Positions 11,165 through 20,822 of a stretch of 64,000 nucleotides of DNA are shown piece after piece. The stretch lies in assembly GCA_965178125.1 (NCBI GenBank), contig OZ237761.1, positions 496,001-560,000 of the forward strand, in the 5' to 3' direction. The DNA is from Bilabrum cf. latius (taxonomy: Eukaryota; Bigyra: Bicosoecida; Bigyra; Bicosoecida). Made by a program: the position numbers and the translations under genes. The stretch's first letter is position 1; each line of letters opens with the position of its first letter. A model generated the notes under the pieces. It had not been told where the DNA came from and ran no database searches. It worked only from the letters and a program-made list of their open reading frames with translations.

Positions 11165-13258
11165 ATGGCAGCAGCAGGTGGTGCGAGCAGTGGTAGCAGC
11201 GGCGGAAGTATTGATAGCACAAAAGGTCTGGGCGATCATGCTAGCTGGATGAAAGACGGCGAGAAAGAGCTTGCAAAGCTGCTTCTTGAGCTGGACCAGG
11301 GCCACCTGTTCCAGTACTGGGCGGAAGGCGCCGACGAGGACAAGAAGCACGCTTTCTTTGAGCATGTTAGATTATATTGTGGTAGTTCTTGCCTGTGTGA
11401 CGCGGACAGCTCGGAGTTTGCTTGTCCGTGCGTGATTTGTGCGTGACGCGTACCCTGTCGAACAGTCAGCAGATCCACTGTGCTACCGGCCAATCCGCAT
11501 TTGTTTGGTTCGCGGGTCTACCCATTGTACCAAAGTCCAACCATTCGATGTCGACTGACCTCGCAGATCCAGAAACTGGAGAAGAATTACCCCGGCGGCT
11601 TGAAGGCGTACGTATCCAACGCAAAAGAGCTGCTCGCCTCTAGCAAGGCCGGCGATAACCCGTTCGAGGGCATGAAGCCTAGCGTGCCAGAGGGAGAAAA
11701 GCTATCGTTCGGCAGTGACGACTTCGTCGCTGCGGAGCAGGCAGGCCTGAAGGCATTCCGCGATGCCGCCATGGTGCTGGTGGCTGGCGGGCTGGGCGAG
11801 CGCCTGGGCTACGACGGCATCAAGGTGTCTCTGCCCACCGAGAGCGTGACCGAAACCAGCTACATGGAGCTGTACTGCAAGCAGATCCTCGCTCGGCAGG
11901 AGGCGAGCAACAAGCTGGCGGGCGGGCCCCCCAAGCAAGTGCCACTCGCCATCATGACATCGGACGACACCAACGCGAGGACGCAGGCGCTCTTTTAGGC
12001 ACACCAGAACTTTGGAATGGAAGACGGGCAGGTCATCATCATGAAGCAGGAGAAGGTGGCGGCGCTCATGGACAACGAGGCGCACATCGCGCCCATGGAC
12101 GGGAACCCCTACGCCATCCAGACCAAGCCGCACGGGCACGGCGACGTGCACCAGCTCCTTGCGCAGACGGGCCTGGCCAAGAAATGGGCCGAGGAGGGCC
12201 GCACGCACGTGATCTTCTTCCAAGACACGAACGCCCTCTGCTTCCTCGTGTCCGTGGCTGCACTTGGGGTGAGCATCGACCGCAAGTTCGAGGTCAACTC
12301 GGTCGCTGTTCCCCGCAAAGCCAAGGATGCGGTGGGTGCGATCACCAAGTTGGAAAAGGAGGACGGCACCTCTCTCACCATTAACGTCGAGTATAACCAG
12401 CTGGAGCCCATGCTGAAGGCTTCAGGGTATCCCGATGGTGACGTGAACGATGACACGGGCTACAGCCCCTACCCAGGGAACATCAACCAGCTTGTGTTCT
12501 CCATCCCTGAGTACGCCAAGGTGCTCGAGCGGACGGGCGGGCTGGTCCCCGAGTTCGTCAACCCCAAGTACGCGGACGAGGAGAAGACCAAGTTCAAGAA
12601 GCCCACGAGGCTCGAGTGCATGATGCAGGACCACCCCAGGTCTGTCGGGCCCGACGCGCTGGTGGGCTTCACGCAGTTCGACGACTGGACCTACAGCCCG
12701 GTGAAGAACTCTATCGAGGAGGCCGTGAAGAAGTTCAAGGCCGGCGTGCCCGGGCGGTGTGCCTCCGAGGGCGAGTTCGAGGTGTTCGAGTCGTACGCCA
12801 GGCAGTTCCGCATGCTCGGAGCTGACGTGGCGGAGCCCAGCGGGTTTGATGTGCACGGCATGGCGGTGCAGAGGGGCCCACGAGTGGTGGTCGCCCCTCG
12901 CGTGTCTCCTGACTTCTCCACGCTCAAGGGGGTGCTCGCCAACCCCGACAAGATCAAGGTATCTGCCAAGAGCACTCTGGTGCTGGACGCCACCGAGGTG
13001 GTGGTGGAGGGTCTCGAGCTGGACGGTGTGCTGGTGGTCAAAGGCGACCCGGGAGTGAAGGTCGTTTTGAGGGACGTGAAGGTGGCCGATGGCGAGTGGA
13101 AAGAGGAGAGGCTTGAAGACCTCGAGGACAAGGGGGAGGGCGAGCCGGACTGGGTCAAGATCAGGGGGTTCAAGCTCAAGCGGGAGGGCGGGGTAGTGGT
13201 CAAAGTGGCGGGGTCCCCCGGGGAGGAGGTGGTGCTTACGGGGGAACTCACAGCGTGA
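11165..13258 (+). CDS. USP: UDP-sugar pyrophosphorylase
   Basis: Makes UDP-sugars (UDP-Glc, -Gal, -GlcA, -Xyl and others) from UTP and sugar-1-phosphates, feeding glycan synthesis. Two exons, 11165-11365 and 11567-13258, join in phase 0 across a 201-base GT-AG intron, giving ~630 residues, close to plant USP. The nucleotide loop is [88 protein letters not shown] and [15 protein letters not shown] follow in the family order, and [11 protein letters not shown] marks the sugar-binding region. The end has the left-handed beta-helix region ([11 protein letters not shown]). One TAG (11996-11998) sits in the helix just before NFGM, where homologues carry a polar residue, often Glu. The stop is TGA. 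Splice positions were chosen by frame continuity into [11 protein letters not shown]. Confidence 0.93.
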
Positions 13259-13530
13259 TGCAGTGGTGAGCCGCGGCGCTCGGCTGGCTCCAATTCGCAG
13301 CTGTGGCATGGAAACGCTTGGCTTGCCTTGGCTTGGCGCTGATCTAGATCTAGTGCTTCTCTTGCTGTAACTGCTGTTGGCCATGACTCATGCCTCAGCT
13401 TCCTGCACAGCTCAGCCTTCATGGTACATACTCATTTGACGGGCTGCTTCCCCTCGAGGTATCCAAGTTGCGTGCCAATCCGGTATTGCAGCGTCGCACT
13501 GCAGCCAGACGCGCACTACGCAAGATAAAA

Positions 13531-14670
13531 ATGCGATCCCTCTTGGTCCGTATGGCTGCAGCTGCATTGTTGGCGCAATGTAATGCGCTTGTGAGCATTA
13601 ATGCATCGCTGGCTACCCTGCCAGTGGTGTATTTCGGTGGCAATAATGCATCGCGTCCTGACGAGAACATTGCAATGCTGGCCAAGATGCGCGCCGTGAT
13701 GATCGAGAAATGGGAAGGGCCTTGCTGGAATGAATGTATTCACAACAATACGCTCGGAGCTCCTTGCGATCCTGCTTGCGGAGGCGAGTCGTACATGCTC
13801 GATACGCTGAAGCGCGTGAAGCGTGCCAACCCTGCCGTATCGACGGGTTATTATCAAAACTCCCTTTTCGATTGGAAATTCCAAGCCCTCGAGAGCAAGT
13901 TTGAGGCCCAAGACCTCAACCAGAGGTCTTTGAACGGGACTGAGATCGGTATGGAGAACGACAACGGAATGATTGGGGTACCCGTGTTCGCGCATAGTAA
14001 AACGGCGTCAGTAGACATGTGGCTGGACTGGCACAAGCAGCTGGTAAGCACTGGCATTGTGGACGGCACCTTCATGGACAAACCTGACGTGTTTGCGTTC
14101 AAGAACGGGAGTGTGTGGAACCTGTGCGAGTGCGCGACTGGGCCGTGCCACCACTCATGGAGACAGGCCTGCGGCGAGATCTCGGCCGAGGTCGGCGAAG
14201 CCTACAACGCGGGAAAGCGGCGGCTGCTCATCGAGATTTAGAACATCTACCGCCCGCTCGGCGGCTTCATCGCCGCCTCGGTGAACGGGTCCGCGAGGTA
14301 CATTTTCGGCGCGGAGCGGCTGCCCACCAAGGACCTTATCGGGCAGATGCAGGAGATCAAGACGGACCCCAGCCTGGACTACATCTGGATGCCGGTGCGG
14401 GACCAGAAAACCGACTGGGACCCTCAAGACCTGCAGGGCAGCTGCTCGGAGGACTTCGTCGCAAAGTTCCTGGTCGTGGTGGAGGAGGGCGGTCTCCTCG
14501 GCTGCAATGGGTGGCAGGACGAGTACGGCAACCCGCTGGGCAATCCCAAGGGGCCGGCCACCTAGGTGGGGGACGTGTACACGCGCACGTTCGAGAGCGG
14601 CACGGTGGCTGTGTACAACGACAAAACCAGAAAGGGGAGCGTAAGGTGGGGCCCAGGCAGCACTGTTTGA
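13531..14670 (+). CDS. Secreted glycoside-hydrolase-like protein (GHL type)
   Basis: 379 residues, TGA at 14668-14670. The ATG at 13531 was chosen because a signal peptide follows at once (MRSLLVRMAAAALLAQCNA); an upstream in-frame ATG would bury it. The body resembles the putative TIM-barrel glycosidases found in microbial eukaryotes: PVVYFGGNN, MIEKWEGPCWNECIH with paired cysteines, VSTGYYQNSLFDW, a possible acidic active site in GIVDGTFMDKPDV, and a closing beta segment (YTRTFESGTVAVYND, then GSVRWGPGS). Substrate unknown. Two in-frame TAG codons (14239-14241 after LLIEI, and 14563-14565 after GPAT) leave coding unbroken on both sides. With the standard code the gene would lose its C-terminal third. 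It follows the USP gene by 272 bases on the same strand. Confidence 0.7.
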
Positions 14671-14785
14671 TACCGTCAGGGCATGCACCGCCAGCAGCAG
14701 CTGGGGATGCTTGCGCCTTGACACAGACCTTCAAAACAACTAGCTTCGATATGAAAATACCGAAGCAGTGCATGCTAAGTATGAC

Positions 14786-17215
14786 TCAGCTGCTCTACTT
14801 CTGCAGCCCCATCACGTCCCCAGGCCCCAGCTTGCCGCCATGCTCCTGAAGCACACGCACGCACCCATCGTGCCCGCCCACTACAGCAGCCAGCATTGGC
14901 GACCCCATCGCCCCCCCACTCACATCGCCCATGCGCTCCAGCCCGCCTGCCAGCTTGCCCAGCCTCAGCCGCTTGTCCAGCTCCATGGGCCGCCCGTGCT
15001 TGGCCGCGTTGAACACCATGGCCGCGTCTCGCTGGGCCTCCACGGCCCTCCTGAATCGGGCGAGGTGCCACGCCCTTTGGCTGTACTGCTGGATGAGCCG
15101 GATGGTGCGGTTGTACCGGTCAGTAGACACATTGGCTGCCGTGATCTCTCTGGGCACTTGGGCGGGCGTGCGACCGCTGTTGCTGTAGTCCTTACTGGCT
15201 GGGTTGGCGCCAGCCTCGAGCAGCAGCTTGGCGCACTCGTACTGTCCACTGGCGGCGGCGATGTGGAGCAGACGGTCGAGGTCTCCGATTCCATCATCCG
15301 AGGCATACTCATCGTCATCCCAATCGTCGGGAGGAGCATCATGAGCCAGCAGCATGCGCACGAACTCGGCATTGCCCTTGGTAATGGCCTTGTCTAGGAA
15401 CTCCATCACGTCCCACCTTGACAGCTTCCCGGCGTCCATCAAGACCTGCAGCATCGCAGTATTGCCTTCGTCCATCATTTCGTCGATCGCGTCCTCCATC
15501 TCGTCCCAGCAGAAGTATGCCTCTTGGTCCTTCTCGAGCAGCAGTCGAAGGCACTCTGCATGCTGGCCTTGTAAAGCCACTTCTGCAGGCGAGATATCCC
15601 CATAATCTAGTGCGCAGCAGTCCGCGCCTGCATCCAGCAAGGCCCGCACGCAGTCCGCATGGCCATGTTCGCTTGCGAGGTGCAGTGGGGTACTGCCGAA
15701 CCAGTTCCCCTCATCTACCTTGCTGACGAGCTTGAGGAGCAGCTGCAGGCAGCTGATTTGACCAGCCTTCGCCGCGATGTGGAGAAGGTTCTCATACTTT
15801 GGCTCTGAGCCACGACGATACCAAACCATTGCATCGGGAGGTACTCCATCATCTAGCAGCAGCTGCAAGCACTCGGCATGCCCGTTCTTTATGGCTGTCT
15901 TGGCAAGCCAAGGCTTCTAGTCGTCCTCATCCTCATCCTCGTCCTCGTCCGTATCCACGTGTTCAATTGCATCGAGCATGACACGCATGCAACCACTATG
16001 GCCAAAGCGAGCGGCTACATACAGCGGACTGCCTCGATATAGTCGGCGTGTACCCGTGGGGCTGATCCCCGACTCCAGCAGCATGGTCACTGCGGGCAGC
16101 CACCCATGCTTAGCAGCTGCGTGCATGATACTCGGCCCGTCCTAGCAGCGAGCACGCAGATCAGCGCCGGCCTCGATCAGCCGCCTGAATGCGAACTCAT
16201 TCTTCTCGTTCAGAGCGAGCTCCAGTGGTGACACCATCCTGTTGCACTGAATGTTCAAGCCCACCCTGGGCTGGGCCAACAGGAGCTCGACCGCCGCATT
16301 CCTCGATGCACGGATGGCACGGTGCAAAGGGGATTCCCCTTGGCGGTCTTGGGCGTTCAGGTCAGCGTTCGCATCGATGAGCACCTGCATGATTGGTATG
16401 TACTATCTGCATGCTGCCTCATGTAAAGGGGTACTCCCCGTGCATTCCTTTGCACCAACATCAGCGCCTCGCTCGACCATGGCTGCGAACACACGTCCAG
16501 CCTAATCCATGTCTGCGCCGTTGTCCAGGCACCATATCATCCTGTTCAGCACGGAAGACGCGCCGCACCCTGGAGTATTGATGTCGACTCCATGGCTCAG
16601 TAGCGCATCGATCATCGCAGTCCATGCTGTGCTGCACCACCAGGTGGAGTTGATGGCGGCGGTAAGCGGGCAGAGGTGCCCGCTCGCACCTGGATCTGGA
16701 GGACACAGATCTGCCCCGGCCTTGAGCAGTGCACACACTACATCGGCATGGCCATTGCCAATAGCCAAGTACAAGGGAGGCCTAGACTAGTGACCACGGC
16801 GTCCCTTCTCGACGTCAGCGCCAGCCGCAAGAAGTGCTCGCACACAGGCCGTGTTCCCGCACACAGCAGCGAAGCATAGCGGGGAGATACCATGCTTGCT
16901 CTCGGCATCTATGTGCGCACCAGCATCAATGAGGGCCACAACAGCACCTTCAATGCCCAACACGGCGGCGAAGTGGAGCGCTGTAACTTGTTCGAATGGC
17001 AAGGCTGCTCGGTATTGAGTTGCATACCTTCCTAGTACTGCTCTTGCGCGCCGGAAAGCCAATTGGATTGCATTATTGCGAGCATCACAGGAATGGTAGG
17101 TGGCGTTTGGGTCCTCCATTCCTGCATGAAGCACTGATTGCAGTTTGTCGACTGCACCGTCGAGTGTGCTCTGTATCACCCGAGAATCGCGTCTGTGCCT
17201 GCTAGTAGCAGACAT
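14786..17215 (-). CDS. Ankyrin-repeat protein with conserved basic C-terminal region
   Basis: 809 residues in one exon from ATG 17215 (MSATSRHRRDSR) to TGA 14786-14788. At least ten ankyrin repeats are readable (for example TALHFAAVLG, SPLCFAAVCGNTACVRALLA, TPLHLASEHGHADCVRALLD). Six TAG codons lie in the single open frame, at 16785, 16502, 16403, 16142, 15917 and 14795 (low coordinate). Two of them fall in the variable polar positions of an ankyrin repeat (RARC-TAG-DG; RGH-TAG-SRPPL), which suits Gln. After an acidic DEDEDEDEDD linker, the last repeats lead to a basic segment, FRRAVEAQRDAAMVFNAA, then GRPMELDKRLRLGKLAGGL and a final repeat with CVRVLQEHGGKLGPGDVM. That C-terminal block recurs in the two neighbouring copies. 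Function unknown; probably a protein-binding scaffold. Confidence 0.88.
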
Positions 17216-17588
17216 AGCAGTAATGGCAAATATTCAGAAATAAAGATGCACTGCCTTGTTGCGTGAATTGACTTGACTTGCCCGTGCGGTAAATGGAGGA
17301 GCAGGGTGTCTGCGTAGGAAACCGGAACATTCAAGTTGTCAGCCATGAAGCAGTTGCTCGGAAGCCCACACGTGTCATAGACTGGAAACAAGCAGCTGCA
17401 GGAAAACAGACCAATATTGTGCGGCAGTTGGCGCTGATGCGAAAAGGTTATGCTGAAGCTTCGCATAGCGACATGAGGACTTGCAAGCGGTCACGCCGAG
17501 TCGAGGCCCCATCACATGGTCTGTAAATCAAAGCTCTTTGACCTGATCTACGAAACAAAGCACCTGCCCGAGCAAACTCAGAGTCCTA
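17216..17588. other. Intergenic region upstream of the intact ankyrin gene
   Basis: 373 bases between the ATG of the intact ankyrin gene and the 3' end of its decayed copy. It should contain the ankyrin gene's promoter. No coding frame, RNA gene or repeat was recognised. Confidence 0.4.
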
Positions 17589-18440
17589 TCATGTCACGAG
17601 CTGCTGCAGCCCCATCACGTCCCCAGGCCCCAGCTTGCCGCCATGCTACTGAAGCACACGCACGCACCCATCGTGCCCGCCACAACAGCAGCCAGCAGAG
17701 GCGACCCCGTCGCCCCCTGCACCGTTCATCCAGTATCCAGAGCCCGCCGCTACTAGAGCAGGATCAGTTGCTTGGAGCAGGACATGCAGGCAGTCGGTTA
17801 TGACCTACCTTGAGACAGAGGTGCAGCGTGCTTTGGCCGACTTCAAGGGAAAAGCAGCAAGTTGAGGCCAGCAAGCCAGCCGGGTCGCACAGCGTAGTGC
17901 AAAGGTACCGCCGACGTTTGGTTGCAACAAGCACCGCGCGTCCAAGCCTGGATCCGTCTTTATGCCCATTGCGACGGTGATTTCGTGCAACACGGATCGC
18001 GTTGATCTACCGACCGCGTCTATGCTTGCCCCGTGGTCTAGCAATGGGCTGAGGAGCCGCATGAAGGCATCGTGAATTGACGACAGCGTGCAGCGCTGAA
18101 TTCCACGTACGACTGGGGACATCACGCATGCGCCCGCCATAAGTAGCAAACGAACAATGTCTACATCACGAACGAGGATGGCTGCATCCGAGGGGCATCG
18201 AGCTTGGTTTCCAGGTGATACTTCAGAGGACGCCCTAGCGGGAAGGGGCGCCCGCACGCATCCATTATTCCAGCGCACAGCTGCGTAGTACAAATGTGCC
18301 AGTTCATCCTATGATTGGGTATCTTGTCGCGAGAATGCCGATATACTGCACTCGCAGCCAAACACGGCAGCGAAATGTAGCTATTGCAGTGCCACTGCTT
18401 CGAATGGGCAAGTCAACATTGCATCCCTCGCTATCCCCAA
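17589..18440 (-). pseudogene. Decayed tandem copy of the ankyrin gene
   Basis: The 3' end (17600-17700) is nearly identical in DNA to 14800-14915 of the intact gene and encodes the same ending (CVRVLQ-TAG-HGGKLGPGDVM), then TGA at 17589-17591. Further upstream the protein still resembles the intact copy: PFEAVALQ-TAG-LHFAAVFG corresponds to LPFEQVTALHFAAVLG. Repeats between are badly eroded and a stretch with no ankyrin pattern interrupts them. Upstream of about 18440 homology fades and the best match changes frame. No start with an ATG and a matching N-terminus was found. A living but fast-evolving paralogue cannot be excluded, since one TAG-tolerant frame spans most of it. In the repeated ending a Glu codon (GAG) of the intact gene is TAG here. 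Confidence 0.6.
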
Positions 18441-19137
18441 GATATGCACGAAATTGCGAGAATTTTTCTGTGAACGTGTTGCACTCATCCTCCTGCTCCT
18501 CAGAATAATAGCTCTAGTCCTGCTTCACATCGCTAACAGCGAGCCTAGCTCGCATCGTATCTACTATGATACTACCCGAAGGCCACGACAGTCTCAAGCT
18601 CGCCATAATGAAAACAAGTTTATTGATTGATCTTCAATACGGTTGCGTATGCTGCACACGCGCGAGAGAAGTCTTCCCGAGCATGATGAAACCGGAACCG
18701 ATTCAAGAAAAGAGGGAATTGGTCTTCACCGCACCTGGCATCGCAAACTGCTGTTGCTGGTAGTGCTACACGTGTAGCAGCTTCACTAACCACGGGCGAT
18801 CGGTGCTCCATGGCAAGAGTAGGCAGTGCAAAGGCAGGCAAAAGCAATGCTAAGGAAGGCGGTGCAGAATCACCGGCACACCCTCACCACCAGATGTGGG
18901 AGCTATATTCTCTGGTGAGCATGAGGCATTAATTAATATGCCATACGTGATTCGGTGGTCATGTTGCGGCGCGGTGATAGGGAGAGTTGCTGTGTCTTGC
19001 CGCATTTGAGAGACAACTCGAAGCCTAGGAGCCTCATCCATTGCCGAGTCGAGCTAGACTGCGAGCGAGGAAAGTTGTACATCCGCATGCATATCGCGTC
19101 ACAAGTGCCGTGTATTTCTGCCGCCGGTTCTCTTTCC
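18441..19137. other. Intergenic region before the transporter gene
   Basis: About 700 bases between the decayed ankyrin copy and the likely transporter start. The transporter frame is open back to 18955 and holds further ATGs (18955, 18961, 19087), so part of this could be extra N-terminal coding sequence, for example a targeting peptide. Nothing else was recognised. Confidence 0.4.
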
Positions 19138-20658
19138 ATGCACGTGTTCCCGCTGTCTACCCATGAATCAACGCAGATAGCATTTTGGGCGGCGCTCTTC
19201 TATTTTACCTCCGTGACGGCTGGGATATTCAACAAGCTCATCATTGGTGAATATAAGGTGAACCCCTCCATTCTCACCCTCTTCCACCTGCTCTTCGCGG
19301 TGGTTGCAGATTACCTGTTTTTGCTCATCCAGCACACGACCGGCGGGTGCACCTGCTCCTCCCTGCTGCGAGCAGTGGTGGGAGGCACAACCTCGCCCAG
19401 GGCCTTGGCAGCAGGCCCCGGCCACCAGGGAACATCGGGAAGCGGCTCAACCCCTGCCATGCTGGGAGGCAAGCCGTGGGTGCAGACCCTGCTCGTGTAC
19501 GCACCCATCAGCGCCTTTATCGTGCTGGGCAAGCTGGCGACGTACTTCAGCTACGAGCACGTGTCCATGTCGCTGACACACACGGCAAAGGCTTCAGAAC
19601 CCATCTTTAACGTTGTGCTATCCGCGCTCATCTTTGGCGAGGTGCGCCCGCTGCTGACGTACCTCGCTCTGGTGCCCATCGCCGGGGGCGTGGCTCTAGC
19701 CAGCACCACGGAGATCAGCTACAACCACATCGGGTTCTTCTCGGCGGCACTCAGCGCTATGCTGAAGGTGATGCAGAACATCTACACCAAGCGGGTCATG
19801 GAGAGGCAGCAGTTTTCCTTCTTTCAGATCCATTTCTGGTGCGCGCTGTCCTCCACGCTCACCCTGGCGCCGCTCATCGCCATGCAGCTGGCGGGGTCCG
19901 CGACCAACCCCTTCGCCAACTTCCCTCTGTTCGAGCTGCTCCTATGCAGCGCACTGCAGTACGCGACGAGCATTTCCTCTTACATGGTGCTCTCCCTGGT
20001 CAACCACCTGACGTTCACGATCACCAACTCGATGAAGAGGCTCATCATCATCATCAGCGGGATCATCTACTTCAGGGCGCCGCTTAGAGCAGCAAACATC
20101 GGTGGAATTGCGCTGGCCGTGCTTGGGGTGTTCTGCTACAACTTGAGCAAGATGGGGGAGAAGGGCGGGGGCGCCGCGCAAATCGGTTCCGCAGGCGCCG
20201 TCGGCCCCGGGGCCAAGAAGGGCCGCGTGGTGACGGCCGACGTGGAGAGGGGCGCTGCTGGCGGTGCGCTCATTGGGCACGTGGCGGGACATCCTCGGCT
20301 CATTCGCGCGGCGGGGGCGGAGACTGGTCAGGGGCAGCCGGACAGCGCCCCGCTGATCGGGCGTTCCCTGGTTCCTGGCGGGGGGGACGGTGCTGTCGGT
20401 GACCCCGAGATGGGGGGCGGGTCCGGGGCCGAGGAAGGGGGTGTTGAGGTTGAGATGAAGAGGCAAGGGGGCGCGGTGGCTCGTGCAGTCGCAGTGGGTG
20501 TGGGTGCCAGCGCGACCAGCGCCTCTGCCGCAGCTGGGGTGCAAGGCAGGTCCGTGGGGTTCCGTCCCGACGAGGATATCGATGGGACGGACGCGGATCG
20601 CCAGAGGCACGACTCAAAGTACCTCGGGGATATCTCTAGGATGGACAGCTATGGTTGA
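19138..20658 (+). CDS. Triose-phosphate-transporter-family (SLC35-like) carrier
   Basis: About 506 residues from ATG 19138 (MHVFPLSTHESTQIAFWAAL) to TGA 20656-20658, no TAG codon. The TPT/nucleotide-sugar transporter fold shows as repeated hydrophobic helices: IAFWAALFYFTSVTAGIFNK, ILTLFHLLFAVVADYLFLL, AFIVLGKLATYFSYEHVSMS and the hallmark THTAKASEPIFNVVLSALIF. The usual C-terminal GIALAVLGVFCYNLSK helix ends the membrane part at residue ~340. The long Gly/Ala-rich tail after it is presumably cytosolic and disordered. The family exchanges phosphorylated C3, C5 or C6 compounds for phosphate across plastid membranes, or moves nucleotide sugars into the Golgi; which applies here is unclear. A Gly/Ser-rich loop of ~35 residues is inserted after the second helix. 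Same strand as the kinase gene that follows. Confidence 0.85.
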   Translation: MHVFPLSTHESTQIAFWAALFYFTSVTAGIFNKLIIGEYKVNPSILTLFHLLFAVVADYLFLLIQHTTGGCTCSSLLRAVVGGTTSPRALAAGPGHQGTSGSGSTPAMLGGKPWVQTLLVYAPISAFIVLGKLATYFSYEHVSMSLTHTAKASEPIFNVVLSALIFGEVRPLLTYLALVPIAGGVALASTTEISYNHIGFFSAALSAMLKVMQNIYTKRVMERQQFSFFQIHFWCALSSTLTLAPLIAMQLAGSATNPFANFPLFELLLCSALQYATSISSYMVLSLVNHLTFTITNSMKRLIIIISGIIYFRAPLRAANIGGIALAVLGVFCYNLSKMGEKGGGAAQIGSAGAVGPGAKKGRVVTADVERGAAGGALIGHVAGHPRLIRAAGAETGQGQPDSAPLIGRSLVPGGGDGAVGDPEMGGGSGAEEGGVEVEMKRQGGAVARAVAVGVGASATSASAAAGVQGRSVGFRPDEDIDGTDADRQRHDSKYLGDISRMDSYG

Positions 20659-20822
20659 TGCTTTGGTCTTTAAGTATCACGGGAAGGTGTTGATTGGATT
20701 TTATCTTCATTTTCCTTTTTTGATTGGCGGTCGGTTACAACCGCTTTTCGGGGTCGTCGAAACCGAGAGTGCGCATCACAGCCACGCCCGTGGACAACTC
20801 TGTCCATCCGTTGGTTCGCGAC

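Noticed and set aside
11366-11566. Separate small gene ending near 11446
   Set aside because: This is the USP intron: GTTAGA donor and CTCGCAG acceptor join exons in phase into a full-length USP.
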